From NCBI GenBank assembly GCA_002343775.1, contig DDSH01000024.1, forward strand, positions 154,420 through 218,419: DNA of 64,000 nt, given 5' to 3'. The notes beneath the pieces are model-generated. The model was not told the origin of the DNA. It saw nothing but the letters and a program-made list of their open reading frames with translations, and ran no database searches. The DNA is from Anaerolineales bacterium UBA2395 (GTDB lineage: Bacteria; Chloroflexota; Anaerolineae; Anaerolineales; Villigracilaceae). The translations under genes were made by a program, and so were the position numbers. Each line of letters begins with the position of its first letter. Position 1 is the stretch's first letter. Below, piece by piece: positions 34,055 through 41,852 of this stretch.

Positions 34055-34510
34055 ATGTCGTTTCAACAGAAAAACATAACCGTCTCCCTGGTCAGCTTCA
34101 TCCTGATCCTAGGCTTCTATTCGTTGCGTGTCATCCAAATGATTGGGAACGAAAGTTTTACTTCGGGGAACGTCTTTTGGCTTTGGGGCATCATCATCGG
34201 GCTGGCGGTTGTCGTGACCATCATTGGCACGATCCTCACCCACATCGTTTCCGCCGTCATTGAAGTTGTAAGAACAGGGAAGGATGATCCAAAGATCGAG
34301 GATATCGAAGACGAGCGCGATCAGTTAATTGACCTGAAAGGGACCAAGGTTACCTACACTGTTTATTCGCTCGGGGTTTTTGCCGCGATGCTAACCTTCG
34401 TTTTCGGTCTACAGCCGCTGGTGATGTTCAGTCTGCTCATCCTTGCCGGTCTCGTCGCACAGATCATCGGCGACGTTTTCAGACTGGTCCTCTATCGAAG
34501 GGGGTTCTAA
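34055..34510 (+). CDS. four-helix membrane protein paired with an XRE regulator (DUF2178-like)
   Basis: 151 aa: two helices (about 8-27 and 40-66), a charged cytoplasmic loop (RTGKDDPKIEDIEDERDQLIDLKG) and two more helices. Such proteins are often encoded next to short YozG-like regulators, as here; their function is unknown, possibly sensing. AGAGGA precedes the ATG. The next gene begins 1 nt after its stop. Confidence 0.75.
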   Translation: MSFQQKNITVSLVSFILILGFYSLRVIQMIGNESFTSGNVFWLWGIIIGLAVVVTIIGTILTHIVSAVIEVVRTGKDDPKIEDIEDERDQLIDLKGTKVTYTVYSLGVFAAMLTFVFGLQPLVMFSLLILAGLVAQIIGDVFRLVLYRRGF

Positions 34511-34511
34511 G

Positions 34512-34739
34512 ATGGGCAAATCCAATATCAGCAACAACATCCGCAAACTGCGTTTTCTCAACGGAGAGATGACTCAGGAGCAGCTGGCGGAAAAAGTCGG
34601 TGTGACGCGCCAGACCATCATCGCCATTGAGAGCGCGAAATACTCCCCGTCCTTGGAACTGGCGTTCCGTATCGCGCGCGTCTTTGGCGTGCCTCTGGAA
34701 GAAGTCTTTTCGTATGAAGCAGAAGACAAAACCAGCTAA
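34512..34739 (+). CDS. short XRE/Cro-type transcriptional regulator
   Basis: 75-aa DNA-binding protein, a single helix-turn-helix (MTQEQLAEKVGVTRQTIIAIE at about 20-40) followed by SPSLELAFRIARVFGVPLEEVFSYE, the typical YozG-like end. No effector domain. It is translated just after the membrane protein and probably represses the cassette through the palindrome at 33995-34026 (inference). Confidence 0.9.
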   Translation: MGKSNISNNIRKLRFLNGEMTQEQLAEKVGVTRQTIIAIESAKYSPSLELAFRIARVFGVPLEEVFSYEAEDKTS

Positions 34740-34772
34740 TAAATTTACATGTCCATTTACAGGAGTTAAACG

Positions 34773-35771
34773 ATGAAAGCGATCACTTTCACAGAATACG
34801 GCTCGCCCGCCGTACTAAAACTCAACGATGTGGAGAAACCAACCCCGAAAATCAACGAGGTCTTGATAAGGATCCACGCGACCTCCCTCAATGTCGGTGA
34901 CTTGTGGGCGCGGAACTTCAAGGCGATCACTCCGGGCAAGTTCTCGATGCCGTTTCTTTTCTGGCTGCCAGCGCGGATGTTCTTCGGCTGGTCAAAACCG
35001 AAGGTCAATATCCTCGGGAGTGAATTTTCGGGTGAAGTTGAAGCCGTCGGGTCGGATGTGAAGCGCTTCAAAAAGGGAGACCGGGTGTTCGGGTATCGCG
35101 GTCAAAGCATGGGGGCAAATGCTGAATATCTGTGCGTGTCCGAAAGCGGAATGATCGCACCCATGCCCGCCAACATGACATATGAAGAAGCCGCCGCCAT
35201 CCCCTATGGCGCGTTGACCGCGTTGAGCCTGCTGCGAAAAGTGAACATTCAGCCGGGGCAAAAAGTACTGGTCAATGGCGCCAGCGGCGGGATCGGCTCC
35301 GCCGCGGTGCAGCTCGCCAAATATTTCGGCGCACACGTGACCGGCGTTTGCAGCACCCCGCGTGTGGACTTTGTCAAATCGCTCGGCGCAGACAAGGTCA
35401 TTGACTACACCCAAGAGGACTTCACCCAAAACGGCGAGACCTACGACTTGATCCTCGACATCATGAACAAGAGTTCCTTTGCCCGCTGCAAAAATTCGCT
35501 CACGCCGACCGGGGTCTACCTGCTGGCGAGCTTCAAGATGAAGCAGGTCTTCCAAATGTTCTGGACGTCGATGACCGGCGGCAGGAAGGTCGTCTGTGCG
35601 CTCTCCGAAGAGAAGCCGGCAGACTTGGTTATCATCAAGGATCTGGCGGAGGCGGGTAAGATCAAGGCAATCATTGACAAGCGTTATCCGCTCGAACAGA
35701 CCGCTGAGGCTCACAGATATGTGGAGAAGGGTCACAAAAAGGGGAATATCGTCATAACCGTTGGGGCGTAA
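34773..35771 (+). CDS. NAD(P)-dependent quinone-oxidoreductase-like MDR enzyme (copy 2)
   Basis: 332 aa, paralog of 32490-33476 along its whole length (shared VIDYTQEDFTQNGETYD, GSAAVQLAKYFGAHVTGVCS, KVNILGSEFSGEVEAVGSDV). Rossmann fingerprint NGASGGIGSAAVQ; zinc ligands absent. AGGAG precedes the ATG. Encoded 33 nt after the XRE gene, probably in its transcript and so under its control. Substrate unknown. Confidence 0.87.
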   Translation: MKAITFTEYGSPAVLKLNDVEKPTPKINEVLIRIHATSLNVGDLWARNFKAITPGKFSMPFLFWLPARMFFGWSKPKVNILGSEFSGEVEAVGSDVKRFKKGDRVFGYRGQSMGANAEYLCVSESGMIAPMPANMTYEEAAAIPYGALTALSLLRKVNIQPGQKVLVNGASGGIGSAAVQLAKYFGAHVTGVCSTPRVDFVKSLGADKVIDYTQEDFTQNGETYDLILDIMNKSSFARCKNSLTPTGVYLLASFKMKQVFQMFWTSMTGGRKVVCALSEEKPADLVIIKDLAEAGKIKAIIDKRYPLEQTAEAHRYVEKGHKKGNIVITVGA

Positions 35772-35788
35772 CATTTTTGGAAATAAAA

Positions 35789-35815
35789 GAGAGGCAGTCC
35801 TTGTGACTGCCTCTC
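35789..35815. terminator. terminator between oxidoreductase copy 2 and ssb
   Basis: GAGAGGCAGTC / GACTGCCTCTC stem with a 5-nt loop between convergent genes; A-rich on the left and T-rich on the right, so it may act both ways. Confidence 0.75.
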
Positions 35816-35833
35816 GCGTTTCATTCTTTTCAA

Positions 35834-36232
35834 CTACTCCCCGGCCAGTTCGTACTCGCCGGAGTCTTCCTCGACCGCCATCAGGGGCTCTTCCTTCTCG
35901 CGCTTATCGAGGAATTGCAGAGTCTGTGCAACGATCTTGGTGAAGTACTTCGTCTCGCCGCTTTCGCGGTCTTCGTACTTATCGGTCTTCAGGCGTCCCT
36001 CCACGAAGATCAAACTACCCTTCTTGAGATATTCCTGACAGACCTCGCCGAGCCGCCCCCAAACTTCAATGTTGACCCATTCAGTGGATTCCTTCGTCTC
36101 GCCGTTCTTGTCTTTCCAGCGGTTGCTGACGGCGAGGCTGAAATGGCAGACCTTCTTGCCGGTGGGCGTGTACTTGCTCTCCGGGTCCCTGCCTAAACGA
36201 CCGATCAATTGAACGCGGTTCAGAGTTGGCAT
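35834..36232 (-). CDS. ssb: single-stranded DNA-binding protein
   Basis: 132-aa OB-fold protein that coats single-stranded DNA in replication and repair. Family sequence: LNRVQLIGRLGRDPESKYTPTG, FSLAVSNRWKD, EWVNIEVWGRLGEVCQEYLKKGSLIFVEGR. The acidic tail is short and ends EYELAGE instead of the usual DDIPF tip that recruits partner proteins, so this may be a secondary SSB. AAAGGGG precedes the ATG. A 20-codon ORF overlaps its start. Confidence 0.93.
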   Translation of the reverse strand: MPTLNRVQLIGRLGRDPESKYTPTGKKVCHFSLAVSNRWKDKNGETKESTEWVNIEVWGRLGEVCQEYLKKGSLIFVEGRLKTDKYEDRESGETKYFTKIVAQTLQFLDKREKEEPLMAVEEDSGEYELAGE

Positions 36233-36282
36233 GGCAACACCCCTTTCGTTCCATAACTTTTAGATGCATGTTTACGTGTCAT
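36220..36282 (-). CDS. 20-aa ORF overlapping the ssb start
   Basis: Begins MTRKHASKSY after a good AAGGAG site (5-8 nt spacing) and ends 13 nt inside ssb in another frame. The arrangement could couple ssb translation to the leader ORF. The peptide is unremarkable and basic; evidence is only the ribosome site and overlap. Confidence 0.3.
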   Translation of the reverse strand: MTRKHASKSYGTKGVLPCQL

Positions 36283-36379
36283 AACTGGTCTCCTTTTAAT
36301 CTAAAAGAACAATAGGTTGTTCCCAGCGGAGCTGGGCTGCCCAGCAAAAGCCGGGTTTCGAACAGGGTTATACTTGCGT

Positions 36380-36592
36380 TTACCCTGCGCTTTCCGTGTT
36401 GGCGGGGGCGGCGGGCGCCTCGGCTTGAACTTTCTTCAGCACGAGCATGCCCGTCTTCATTTCCACGACATTGTACCCGGCGGGCACGGCGTCGAGGGCA
36501 CCTTCCTTGATCTCCTTCGAGAAGAAGAACATCTTGCCGTTGGAGTGAAGGTAGTAAGTGGTCCCTTTGGAATTGGTGTGTGAGTAAGCCAT
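36380..36592 (-). CDS. 70-aa conserved hypothetical protein
   Basis: Small soluble protein; MAYSHTNSKGTTYYLHSNGK then FFFSKEIKEGALDAVPAGYNVVEMKTGMLVLKK, a pattern of short beta strands seen in small uncharacterised proteins of Chloroflexota and relatives (from memory). The C-terminus is Ala/Pro-rich. AAGGAG precedes the ATG. Upstream of ssb on the same strand with a 97-nt gap to the ssb leader ORF. Confidence 0.7.
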   Translation of the reverse strand: MAYSHTNSKGTTYYLHSNGKMFFFSKEIKEGALDAVPAGYNVVEMKTGMLVLKKVQAEAPAAPANTESAG

Positions 36593-36691
36593 TTTTTCTC
36601 CTTTTATAAGTTGGTAATAAGAGTGTAGAACAAAGTTTCTAGCCTGTCAAGTAGTACTTTTGTTTTTGTATAGACAAATTTGGAGCCTTAC

Positions 36692-37525
36692 ATGAATATC
36701 GTATCCTCTCTTGCTGATCTAAGAACCGCCCGCCTCTCTCTCGACGGGAAGGTGGGTCTTGTTCCCACGATGGGATACCTGCACGAGGGGCATTTATCGC
36801 TCGTCCGCCAAGCCAGGGCGGAAAACCAGCACGTCATCGTCACCATCTTCGTCAACCCGACCCAGTTTGGACCGAGCGAAGACCTCTCCAAGTACCCGCG
36901 TGACCTCGAACGTGACTTGAACCTGCTTCGCCCGCTCGGCGTGGACGTGGTCTGGACACCCTCAGCGGAGGTCATGTATCCGCCTGGCTACCAGACCTGG
37001 GTCGAGGTGGAAGCGCTCACAAAAGGACTCGAAGGCGCGATGCGTCCCGGTCACTTCCGGGGCGTGACCACCGTCGTGGCAAAACTATTCAACGCCACCC
37101 AGCCAAATAAAGCCTATTTCGGCCAAAAGGATGCGCAGCAGGCGGCGGTCATCCGGCGCATGGCTGTGGATTTGAACTTCCCGCTCGAAGTCATCATCTG
37201 CCCGACGACGCGCGAGGGGGACGGGTTGGCAATGTCCAGCCGCAACAAGTACCTCAGTGAAGCCGAGCGCAAGGCGGCGACGGTCTTGTTCCGCGCCTTG
37301 ACTGCGGCAAAGGAACTTTATGAATTTGGCGAACGCGACGGCGAGAAGATACGGTCAAAGATGAAAGAGGTTTTGTCTTCCGAGCCGCTGGCACAGGTGC
37401 AGTACGTCTCCTGCGCGGATTATGACACCCTGGAAGAATTGGAAGCGGTCAAAGGCAAAGCTTTGCTTTCGATGGCGGTCTTTTTCGGAAAGACCCGTCT
37501 GATCGATAATTTTGTTTTGGGTTAA
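36692..37525 (+). CDS. panC: pantoate-beta-alanine ligase
   Basis: Condenses pantoate with beta-alanine using ATP, the last step to pantothenate. 277 aa with PTMGYLHEGHLSLV (HxGH), FVNPTQFGPSEDLSKYPR, YFGQKDAQQAAVI and EGDGLAMSSRNKYLS. Length is typical. The ATG at 36692 has GGAG 7 nt upstream. No other pan genes are in the window. Confidence 0.95.
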   Translation: MNIVSSLADLRTARLSLDGKVGLVPTMGYLHEGHLSLVRQARAENQHVIVTIFVNPTQFGPSEDLSKYPRDLERDLNLLRPLGVDVVWTPSAEVMYPPGYQTWVEVEALTKGLEGAMRPGHFRGVTTVVAKLFNATQPNKAYFGQKDAQQAAVIRRMAVDLNFPLEVIICPTTREGDGLAMSSRNKYLSEAERKAATVLFRALTAAKELYEFGERDGEKIRSKMKEVLSSEPLAQVQYVSCADYDTLEELEAVKGKALLSMAVFFGKTRLIDNFVLG

Positions 37526-37529
37526 ACAT

Positions 37530-37564
37530 AACTCACCCGCGAAACTTTAATTTCGGGGTGAGTT
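37530..37564 (+). terminator. terminator after panC
   Basis: AACTCACCCGCGAAA / TTTCGGGGTGAGTT stem with one bulge and a 6-nt loop, then TCGTTCTT. The following spacer to 37683 holds a GACGCGG...CCGCGTC palindrome and no gene. Confidence 0.7.
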
Positions 37565-37683
37565 CGTTCTTAAGAGGAAATGGGACGCGGACATCGCGGA
37601 TTCTTTAATTCATCTCCGCGCGTTTCGCAGTCTGTGCCCGCCCGCGTCCAGATCAAATTCGGGGGTAATTTATGTTTACTGAA

Positions 37684-38916
37684 TTACGGTCCCCACTTCA
37701 TATAGCGGACAAATGGCACCAATGAGATCACCGGTTGACCATCAGTGTAGTAGAGATTCAATGCGCCGCCCTCGAAGATGCCGCCGGTCGGCGGGATGGC
37801 AGCCAGCACAAAGCTGGCATCGGGCGCCCAGAGGAATTCATTGGCAGAGTTGAAGGATTCGGGACGCAGAATGGTGCGACCGGTGGTGCCATCGGTGGCG
37901 GAGCGCACCATTTGCAGGGTTGTGGTGACGGCGTAATCGCTCAGACCGGTCTGGCTGCCATGGATGAAGTACAGCTGCCCATCGGGAGCGGGGAAGGGAG
38001 CGGCAGCAAGGTTGAAGGTCTCAGCAAGTTCATCCGAGTTCAGCAGGGTATCCACCTGTCCGTTGGCGGCGTTGACGCGCCACAAGCCGGGGGTGGTAAA
38101 GGGGCTTAGGAAGGATACACCCGCGTAAAACGTGGAGCCATCCGGGGTCCAGTTGATCGAACAACATATATTTCTGGCGCCTTGCGGCATGACCAAATCC
38201 ACAACGGCGTTTCCGTCAGGATAGTAGATGGCGTTCGAGAAGCCGTCTGAAGCGATGGGGGCAATGGTGATGAGCAGTTTATTTCCATCGGGCGCATAAC
38301 CGACGGGCCAGTACATCAGCCCAAACCCGTTGCTGTCGATCTGGGCGGACAATGTCAGATTGGATTGCCCTGAGGTGATGGAGTAGAAATTGATTCCGCG
38401 CTGCCCAAAGGCGATCGTCTGACCGTTCGGCGACCAAAGCGGTTTTGTGACTTCCGTGATGATGGGGTTATTCGGGTCCTGCGCGCCGCCATCCACGATC
38501 AGGCTTCGATTGCTGCCGTCGGCGTTGATGGTGAACAACTGGTTGTTGGAGAGGAAAACAATGCTGCCATCCACAAGGGAGACATCGAAATCATCCACAT
38601 TCGTCACCTCGAAGGTCAACTGGGTGATGGACTTGCCATCGCGCCCAAGGCGATAGACCTGTGAGATCTGGGCGGCGTCATTGGCGAGATAAAGCAATGG
38701 GCGGGGCAAAAGGCTTGAGGGGTCATCCCCCGGCTGCGGCGTGGAAGGAAGCGTTTCATCCCCTAGAGCGGAGGTTAGGGCGGCGAGCGTCGCCGCAACG
38801 ATGGTCTCGACGTTGGCAGGCTCCTGTGAAGTTGGCGCTTCCAGCGGGTTGGCACAGGCAAGCGCGAGCAGGATCAGCGTCAGTAAAGCAGCCAGCAGGT
38901 TCTTTCGTTTATTCAT
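37684..38916 (-). CDS. lipoprotein with TolB-like beta-propeller repeats
   Basis: 410 aa. Signal peptide with lipobox LLALACAN (Cys21), a Ser/Pro/Thr-rich linker, then WD40-like/TolB-type blades: YRLGRDGKSITQLT, LFTINADGSNRSLIVDG, PLWSPNGQTIAFGQRG, WAPDASFVLAAIPP. Anchored outside the membrane; probably a binding or scaffolding propeller. Nothing indicates an enzymatic site. The same lipobox style (ALAC) is used by the HtrA-like protein at 8551-9693. Confidence 0.82.
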   Translation of the reverse strand: MNKRKNLLAALLTLILLALACANPLEAPTSQEPANVETIVAATLAALTSALGDETLPSTPQPGDDPSSLLPRPLLYLANDAAQISQVYRLGRDGKSITQLTFEVTNVDDFDVSLVDGSIVFLSNNQLFTINADGSNRSLIVDGGAQDPNNPIITEVTKPLWSPNGQTIAFGQRGINFYSITSGQSNLTLSAQIDSNGFGLMYWPVGYAPDGNKLLITIAPIASDGFSNAIYYPDGNAVVDLVMPQGARNICCSINWTPDGSTFYAGVSFLSPFTTPGLWRVNAANGQVDTLLNSDELAETFNLAAAPFPAPDGQLYFIHGSQTGLSDYAVTTTLQMVRSATDGTTGRTILRPESFNSANEFLWAPDASFVLAAIPPTGGIFEGGALNLYYTDGQPVISLVPFVRYMKWGP

Positions 38917-38942
38917 GAATCACCTCATTGTAAGTTAAGCAA

Positions 38943-38990
38943 AACAAAGACGTGACACCAGCGGGAATCCATACTGATGACGTCTTTGTT
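38943..38990 (-). terminator. terminator of the antiporter/PII-like operon
   Basis: AACAAAGACGT / ACGTCTTTGTT with a long 26-nt loop; followed on the minus strand by TTTTGC. Also lies just before the lipoprotein start. Confidence 0.5.
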
Positions 38991-39008
38991 GTTTTAATTG
39001 TGTATCGA

Positions 39009-39269
39009 TCAGACCTGTTCGTAATGGTTTACAGGCACAACGAACAAAGTGGCGCGTTTCTGATCTGCTTTGGGGGGCAGGGCGTTTCGGACGGTCTGGA
39101 TGACGGAGTCGACCTGTTCGTCATCCACGCCCAACAACATGGTGACCACGCCGCTGCGCAGGAATCCGCCGGTGGATGCCACACGGGTGACGCGAAAACT
39201 GGCGGCGGTACATGCCTGGGTGAGCGTGTCGGCGTCCTGGTCTTTGACAATGACAATGATCATTTTCAT
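39009..39269 (-). CDS. cyclic-di-AMP receptor-like PII-fold protein (DarA/CdaR type)
   Basis: 86 aa. MKMIIVIVKDQDADTLTQAC and RVTRVASTGGFLRSGVVTMLLGVDDEQVD closely follow the DarA/PstA (DUF970) family, trimeric proteins that bind c-di-AMP between subunits; TGGFL and the GVDDE segment are the family signature. Last gene of an operon starting with a CPA2 antiporter, which fits the known role of c-di-AMP in potassium and osmotic control. No diadenylate cyclase is in the window. Confidence 0.85.
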   Translation of the reverse strand: MKMIIVIVKDQDADTLTQACTAASFRVTRVASTGGFLRSGVVTMLLGVDDEQVDSVIQTVRNALPPKADQKRATLFVVPVNHYEQV

Positions 39270-39300
39270 GGCAATCTCTCCTCGAAGTTAAGCCTTGACG

Positions 39301-39630
39301 TTATATCTGCTCGAAACGTTCAACCGGCAGGGCAAAGACGGTTGCTCCGCCCACGGTGACGGGCACCGGCGCGGGCATGGGCATGGGCGAGCCTTCCAAT
39401 GGAAGGGTCATGTACTCGACGCGTTGACGGCACGCCTCATGCATGGCAGCCAGTGCGGTATCTTTTTTATCCACGGGCAAGCCGATCAACAAGGTGGCAT
39501 TCCGCCTGCCAAGGAACCCTCCGGCGCTGGCAAGGTAGGTCAACGAAGCGCCCATGCCTTGCAAGGCTTTGGTCGCGGGCTCCAGGTCCTGTTCTTGAAC
39601 AATTGCAACCAGCAATAAATGGGTGTTCAT
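39301..39630 (-). CDS. second DarA-like PII-fold protein, divergent
   Basis: 109 aa, paralog of the 86-aa neighbour: LLLVAIVQEQDLEPATKAL, SAGGFLGRRNATLLIGLPVDKKD. It carries a longer proline/methionine-rich loop (LEGSPMPMPAPVPVTVGG) before the last strand, where PII proteins have a ligand or partner loop. Ligand unknown; c-di-AMP or another nucleotide is likely. Its ATG overlaps the upstream stop by 4 nt. Confidence 0.75.
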   Translation of the reverse strand: MNTHLLLVAIVQEQDLEPATKALQGMGASLTYLASAGGFLGRRNATLLIGLPVDKKDTALAAMHEACRQRVEYMTLPLEGSPMPMPAPVPVTVGGATVFALPVERFEQI

Positions 39631-39989
39631 TTTTTCTTTCCTTTCTCCAAACCATGCGCCCGTACGATCGGCGTGACGAACAGAATGCCTGTCTCTGGCT
39701 GACTCAAATCGCCCACGAGTGATTGGGTCACTTCCAGGATGCGGTCGATCAGCGAATCATCCTTGAGCGCGGTGAACATGGTGCGGCTCATCGTCTGCGG
39801 GTGTTCCTCGTAAAAATCTTCAAGCGACGGCATCAACGGCAGGTCATCCCGCATGAAGCGGCTCTGGCTCATCCGCCCCAAGCCGGTGCCGGGAAGGATC
39901 GTCACCCCTTTGACGCCAACCTTCTCCCAGGCTTCGAGCACCTCCTCCAACAGGTCGGGATTATGCAAAACAAATGTCAGCAGATACAT
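39627..39989 (-). CDS. third PII-like signalling protein
   Basis: 120 aa, beginning MYLLTFVLHNPDLLEEVLEAWEKVGVKGVTILPGTG, the beta-alpha-beta start of PII-like proteins, with a variable middle (FYEEHPQTMSRTMFTALKDD) in the T-loop position. It lacks the classical GlnB signature. Lies 2 nt after the antiporter gene and overlaps the next gene, so it is probably a dedicated regulator of the transporter. Confidence 0.7.
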   Translation of the reverse strand: MYLLTFVLHNPDLLEEVLEAWEKVGVKGVTILPGTGLGRMSQSRFMRDDLPLMPSLEDFYEEHPQTMSRTMFTALKDDSLIDRILEVTQSLVGDLSQPETGILFVTPIVRAHGLEKGKKK

Positions 39990-39991
39990 GA

Positions 39992-41254
39992 TTAAGACGC
40001 CTCCGAATGAGCATTCGCTTCAGACTTCGCCCGGGTTTGTTTCAACCACCGCGGCTTTTTCCCAGCCGATCCCCCGCTGCGCGCAAACAACCAACGCAGG
40101 ATCGGCGGCGTGACAAGGGTTGTCACCAGGATCATGACAATGATCGCCGAGAACTGGTTGTTGTTCATCAAACCTTGTTGCATGCCAACGCTGGCAACGA
40201 TCAACCCGACTTCGCCGCGCGAGATCATCCCCGCACCCAGCTGCACGGATTCGACGTTCGACAAGCCCGTCAGCCTGCCGCCAAGCCCGGCGCCGATCCA
40301 CTTGCCGGCAATGGCGGCCAGCGTAACGACCAGGGTAAACAACAGGGCTTCGGTCTGAAACTCTTTTAAATTAATGGACAAGCCAATGTTCACAAAAAAG
40401 ATGGGAACGAACAACGCGTATGCCAGGGTGTGTGTCCCCGCTTCGATGCGGTCCTTCTCCGGTGTGCGAGCCAGCATCAGACCGGCAATGAAAGAGCCGG
40501 TGATCGCCGCCATGCCGCCGGCAACTTCCGCAGTAATGCCATAAAAAAACATCACCAGCAGGGATATGGTCATTACACTTTCGCCGATGGGCAGGTGGGA
40601 AATACGGCGCATGACCCACGGCAACACCCAGACTCCGAAAGCAGCCGATGCGAGCAAAAATCCGCCCATCCTAACGACGGTGATGAGAACCCCTGCTGCA
40701 CCGCCCCCACCCGTACTGACCAGAGCCAAAAAGATGGACAGAAACAGGATGACGAGAATATCATCAAAAACGGCGGCACCCAACAGGCTCAATCCCACAC
40801 GAGTGCGCAACACCCGCAGTTCGATCAATGTCTGCGCCGAGATGCTGACACTGGTCGCGCCAAGCGTCAGCCCGAGAAAGATGGCGGCATTTTGCTCCAT
40901 GCCGAAGAGCATCCCAGCCCCCCAACCCAAGAGCAAGGGGGTGATCACCCCCATAAAACCGGAGACCGCCGCCACCCGCATGGTATCGCGAAGTTCCGTC
41001 ATGTTCAATTCCAGTCCGGCAATGAACATGAGCAACAGCACACCCAGTTCCCCCAACAGGTGAATGACCTCCGACATCTCATGCTCAAGGAATGGGAGCC
41101 CGATCACATTCAACAGGGATGGACCCAAAATAATGCCCGCCAGCAGCTCACCCAACACCGATGGCTGCCCAAGACGAATACTAACGTACCCTGAAACTTT
41201 TGCAGCGATCAAAATAATGGAAAGCAAAAACAGAAGTTGCAGAAATTGGCTCAT
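39992..41254 (-). CDS. CPA2-family cation/proton antiporter
   Basis: 420-aa polytopic transporter with about 12 helices in the Kef/NapA style: IRLGQPSVLGELLAGIILGPSLL, ELGVLLLMFIAGLELN, GAAVFDDILVILFLSIFLAL, GSFIAGLMLARTPEK, GAGMISRGEVGLIVASVGMQ. The DD pair in FDDIL is the predicted ion site. The protein ends after the membrane part with a short Lys/Glu tail and lacks the usual C-terminal RCK/TrkA domain; three PII-like proteins encoded behind it could supply that regulation in trans. Confidence 0.9.
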   Translation of the reverse strand: MSQFLQLLFLLSIILIAAKVSGYVSIRLGQPSVLGELLAGIILGPSLLNVIGLPFLEHEMSEVIHLLGELGVLLLMFIAGLELNMTELRDTMRVAAVSGFMGVITPLLLGWGAGMLFGMEQNAAIFLGLTLGATSVSISAQTLIELRVLRTRVGLSLLGAAVFDDILVILFLSIFLALVSTGGGGAAGVLITVVRMGGFLLASAAFGVWVLPWVMRRISHLPIGESVMTISLLVMFFYGITAEVAGGMAAITGSFIAGLMLARTPEKDRIEAGTHTLAYALFVPIFFVNIGLSINLKEFQTEALLFTLVVTLAAIAGKWIGAGLGGRLTGLSNVESVQLGAGMISRGEVGLIVASVGMQQGLMNNNQFSAIIVMILVTTLVTPPILRWLFARSGGSAGKKPRWLKQTRAKSEANAHSEAS

Positions 41255-41288
41255 GGATTTTCATTAGTATAACCCAAAGACTTTTATT

Positions 41289-41852
41289 TCAAACCCATTC
41301 CACTCGCTGCGGTTTTGCGTTTTCAGGGATGTGATCATAGACATGCTCAAGTGGGATCCCGTATGCGTGGCAAAGCAGGATGGCAAGCGAAAGCCCATGC
41401 GAGACCAGCAGCACGTCATCATGCGGATGCCTGCCCGCTATCTCATCCACAGCTGGAAGCACGCGCTCCGCCACATCATGAGGCGATTCCCCATCCGGCG
41501 CGCGGGTGTGAAAAGGGTTTCGCCTGCGCTCCTCCAGCTCATGCGGATAGCGCGTCTGAATGTCTTCAGCAAGCATGCCTTCCCACGCGCCCAGGTTGAT
41601 CTCGCGCAGACGCGGTTCCGGGATGATGGTCAAGCCGAGGGTCTCGGCAATCGGCTCCGCCGTCTGGAGTGACCGAAGCAGGTCACTGGAGTAGATCGCA
41701 GCAAACTTCACATCCTTCAATGCATTGCGCAGGGCAAGCGCTTGCGTGCGTCCGGTCTTGTTCAAACCCGGTGCATGAGGCGATTGACCCTGCCATCTGC
41801 CGAGCAGATTCCAATCCGTTTGCCCGTGGCGGACGAGCCAAAGCATGGTCAT
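41289..41852 (-). CDS. histidine phosphatase, candidate glucosyl-3-phosphoglycerate phosphatase
   Basis: 187-aa phosphoglycerate-mutase-like phosphatase. RHGQTDWN at the N-terminus gives the phosphorylated His; LVSHGLSLAILL carries the second His; REINLGAWEGM gives the acid/base region. Its ATG overlaps the GpgS stop by 4 nt. In mycobacteria the phosphatase of glucosyl-3-phosphoglycerate (GpgP) belongs to this superfamily, so that role is inferred from fusion-level linkage; a generic phosphatase is the alternative. Confidence 0.83.
   Translation of the reverse strand: MTMLWLVRHGQTDWNLLGRWQGQSPHAPGLNKTGRTQALALRNALKDVKFAAIYSSDLLRSLQTAEPIAETLGLTIIPEPRLREINLGAWEGMLAEDIQTRYPHELEERRRNPFHTRAPDGESPHDVAERVLPAVDEIAGRHPHDDVLLVSHGLSLAILLCHAYGIPLEHVYDHIPENAKPQRVEWV

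Noticed and set aside
37684..38916. TolB of a Tol-Pal system
   Set aside because: Lipobox and propeller blades are present, but no tolA, tolQ, tolR or pal neighbours occur, and the envelope appears monoderm.
40430..41194. 254-codon open frame on the plus strand
   Set aside because: Antisense to the CPA2 antiporter; His/Gln-rich with no features.
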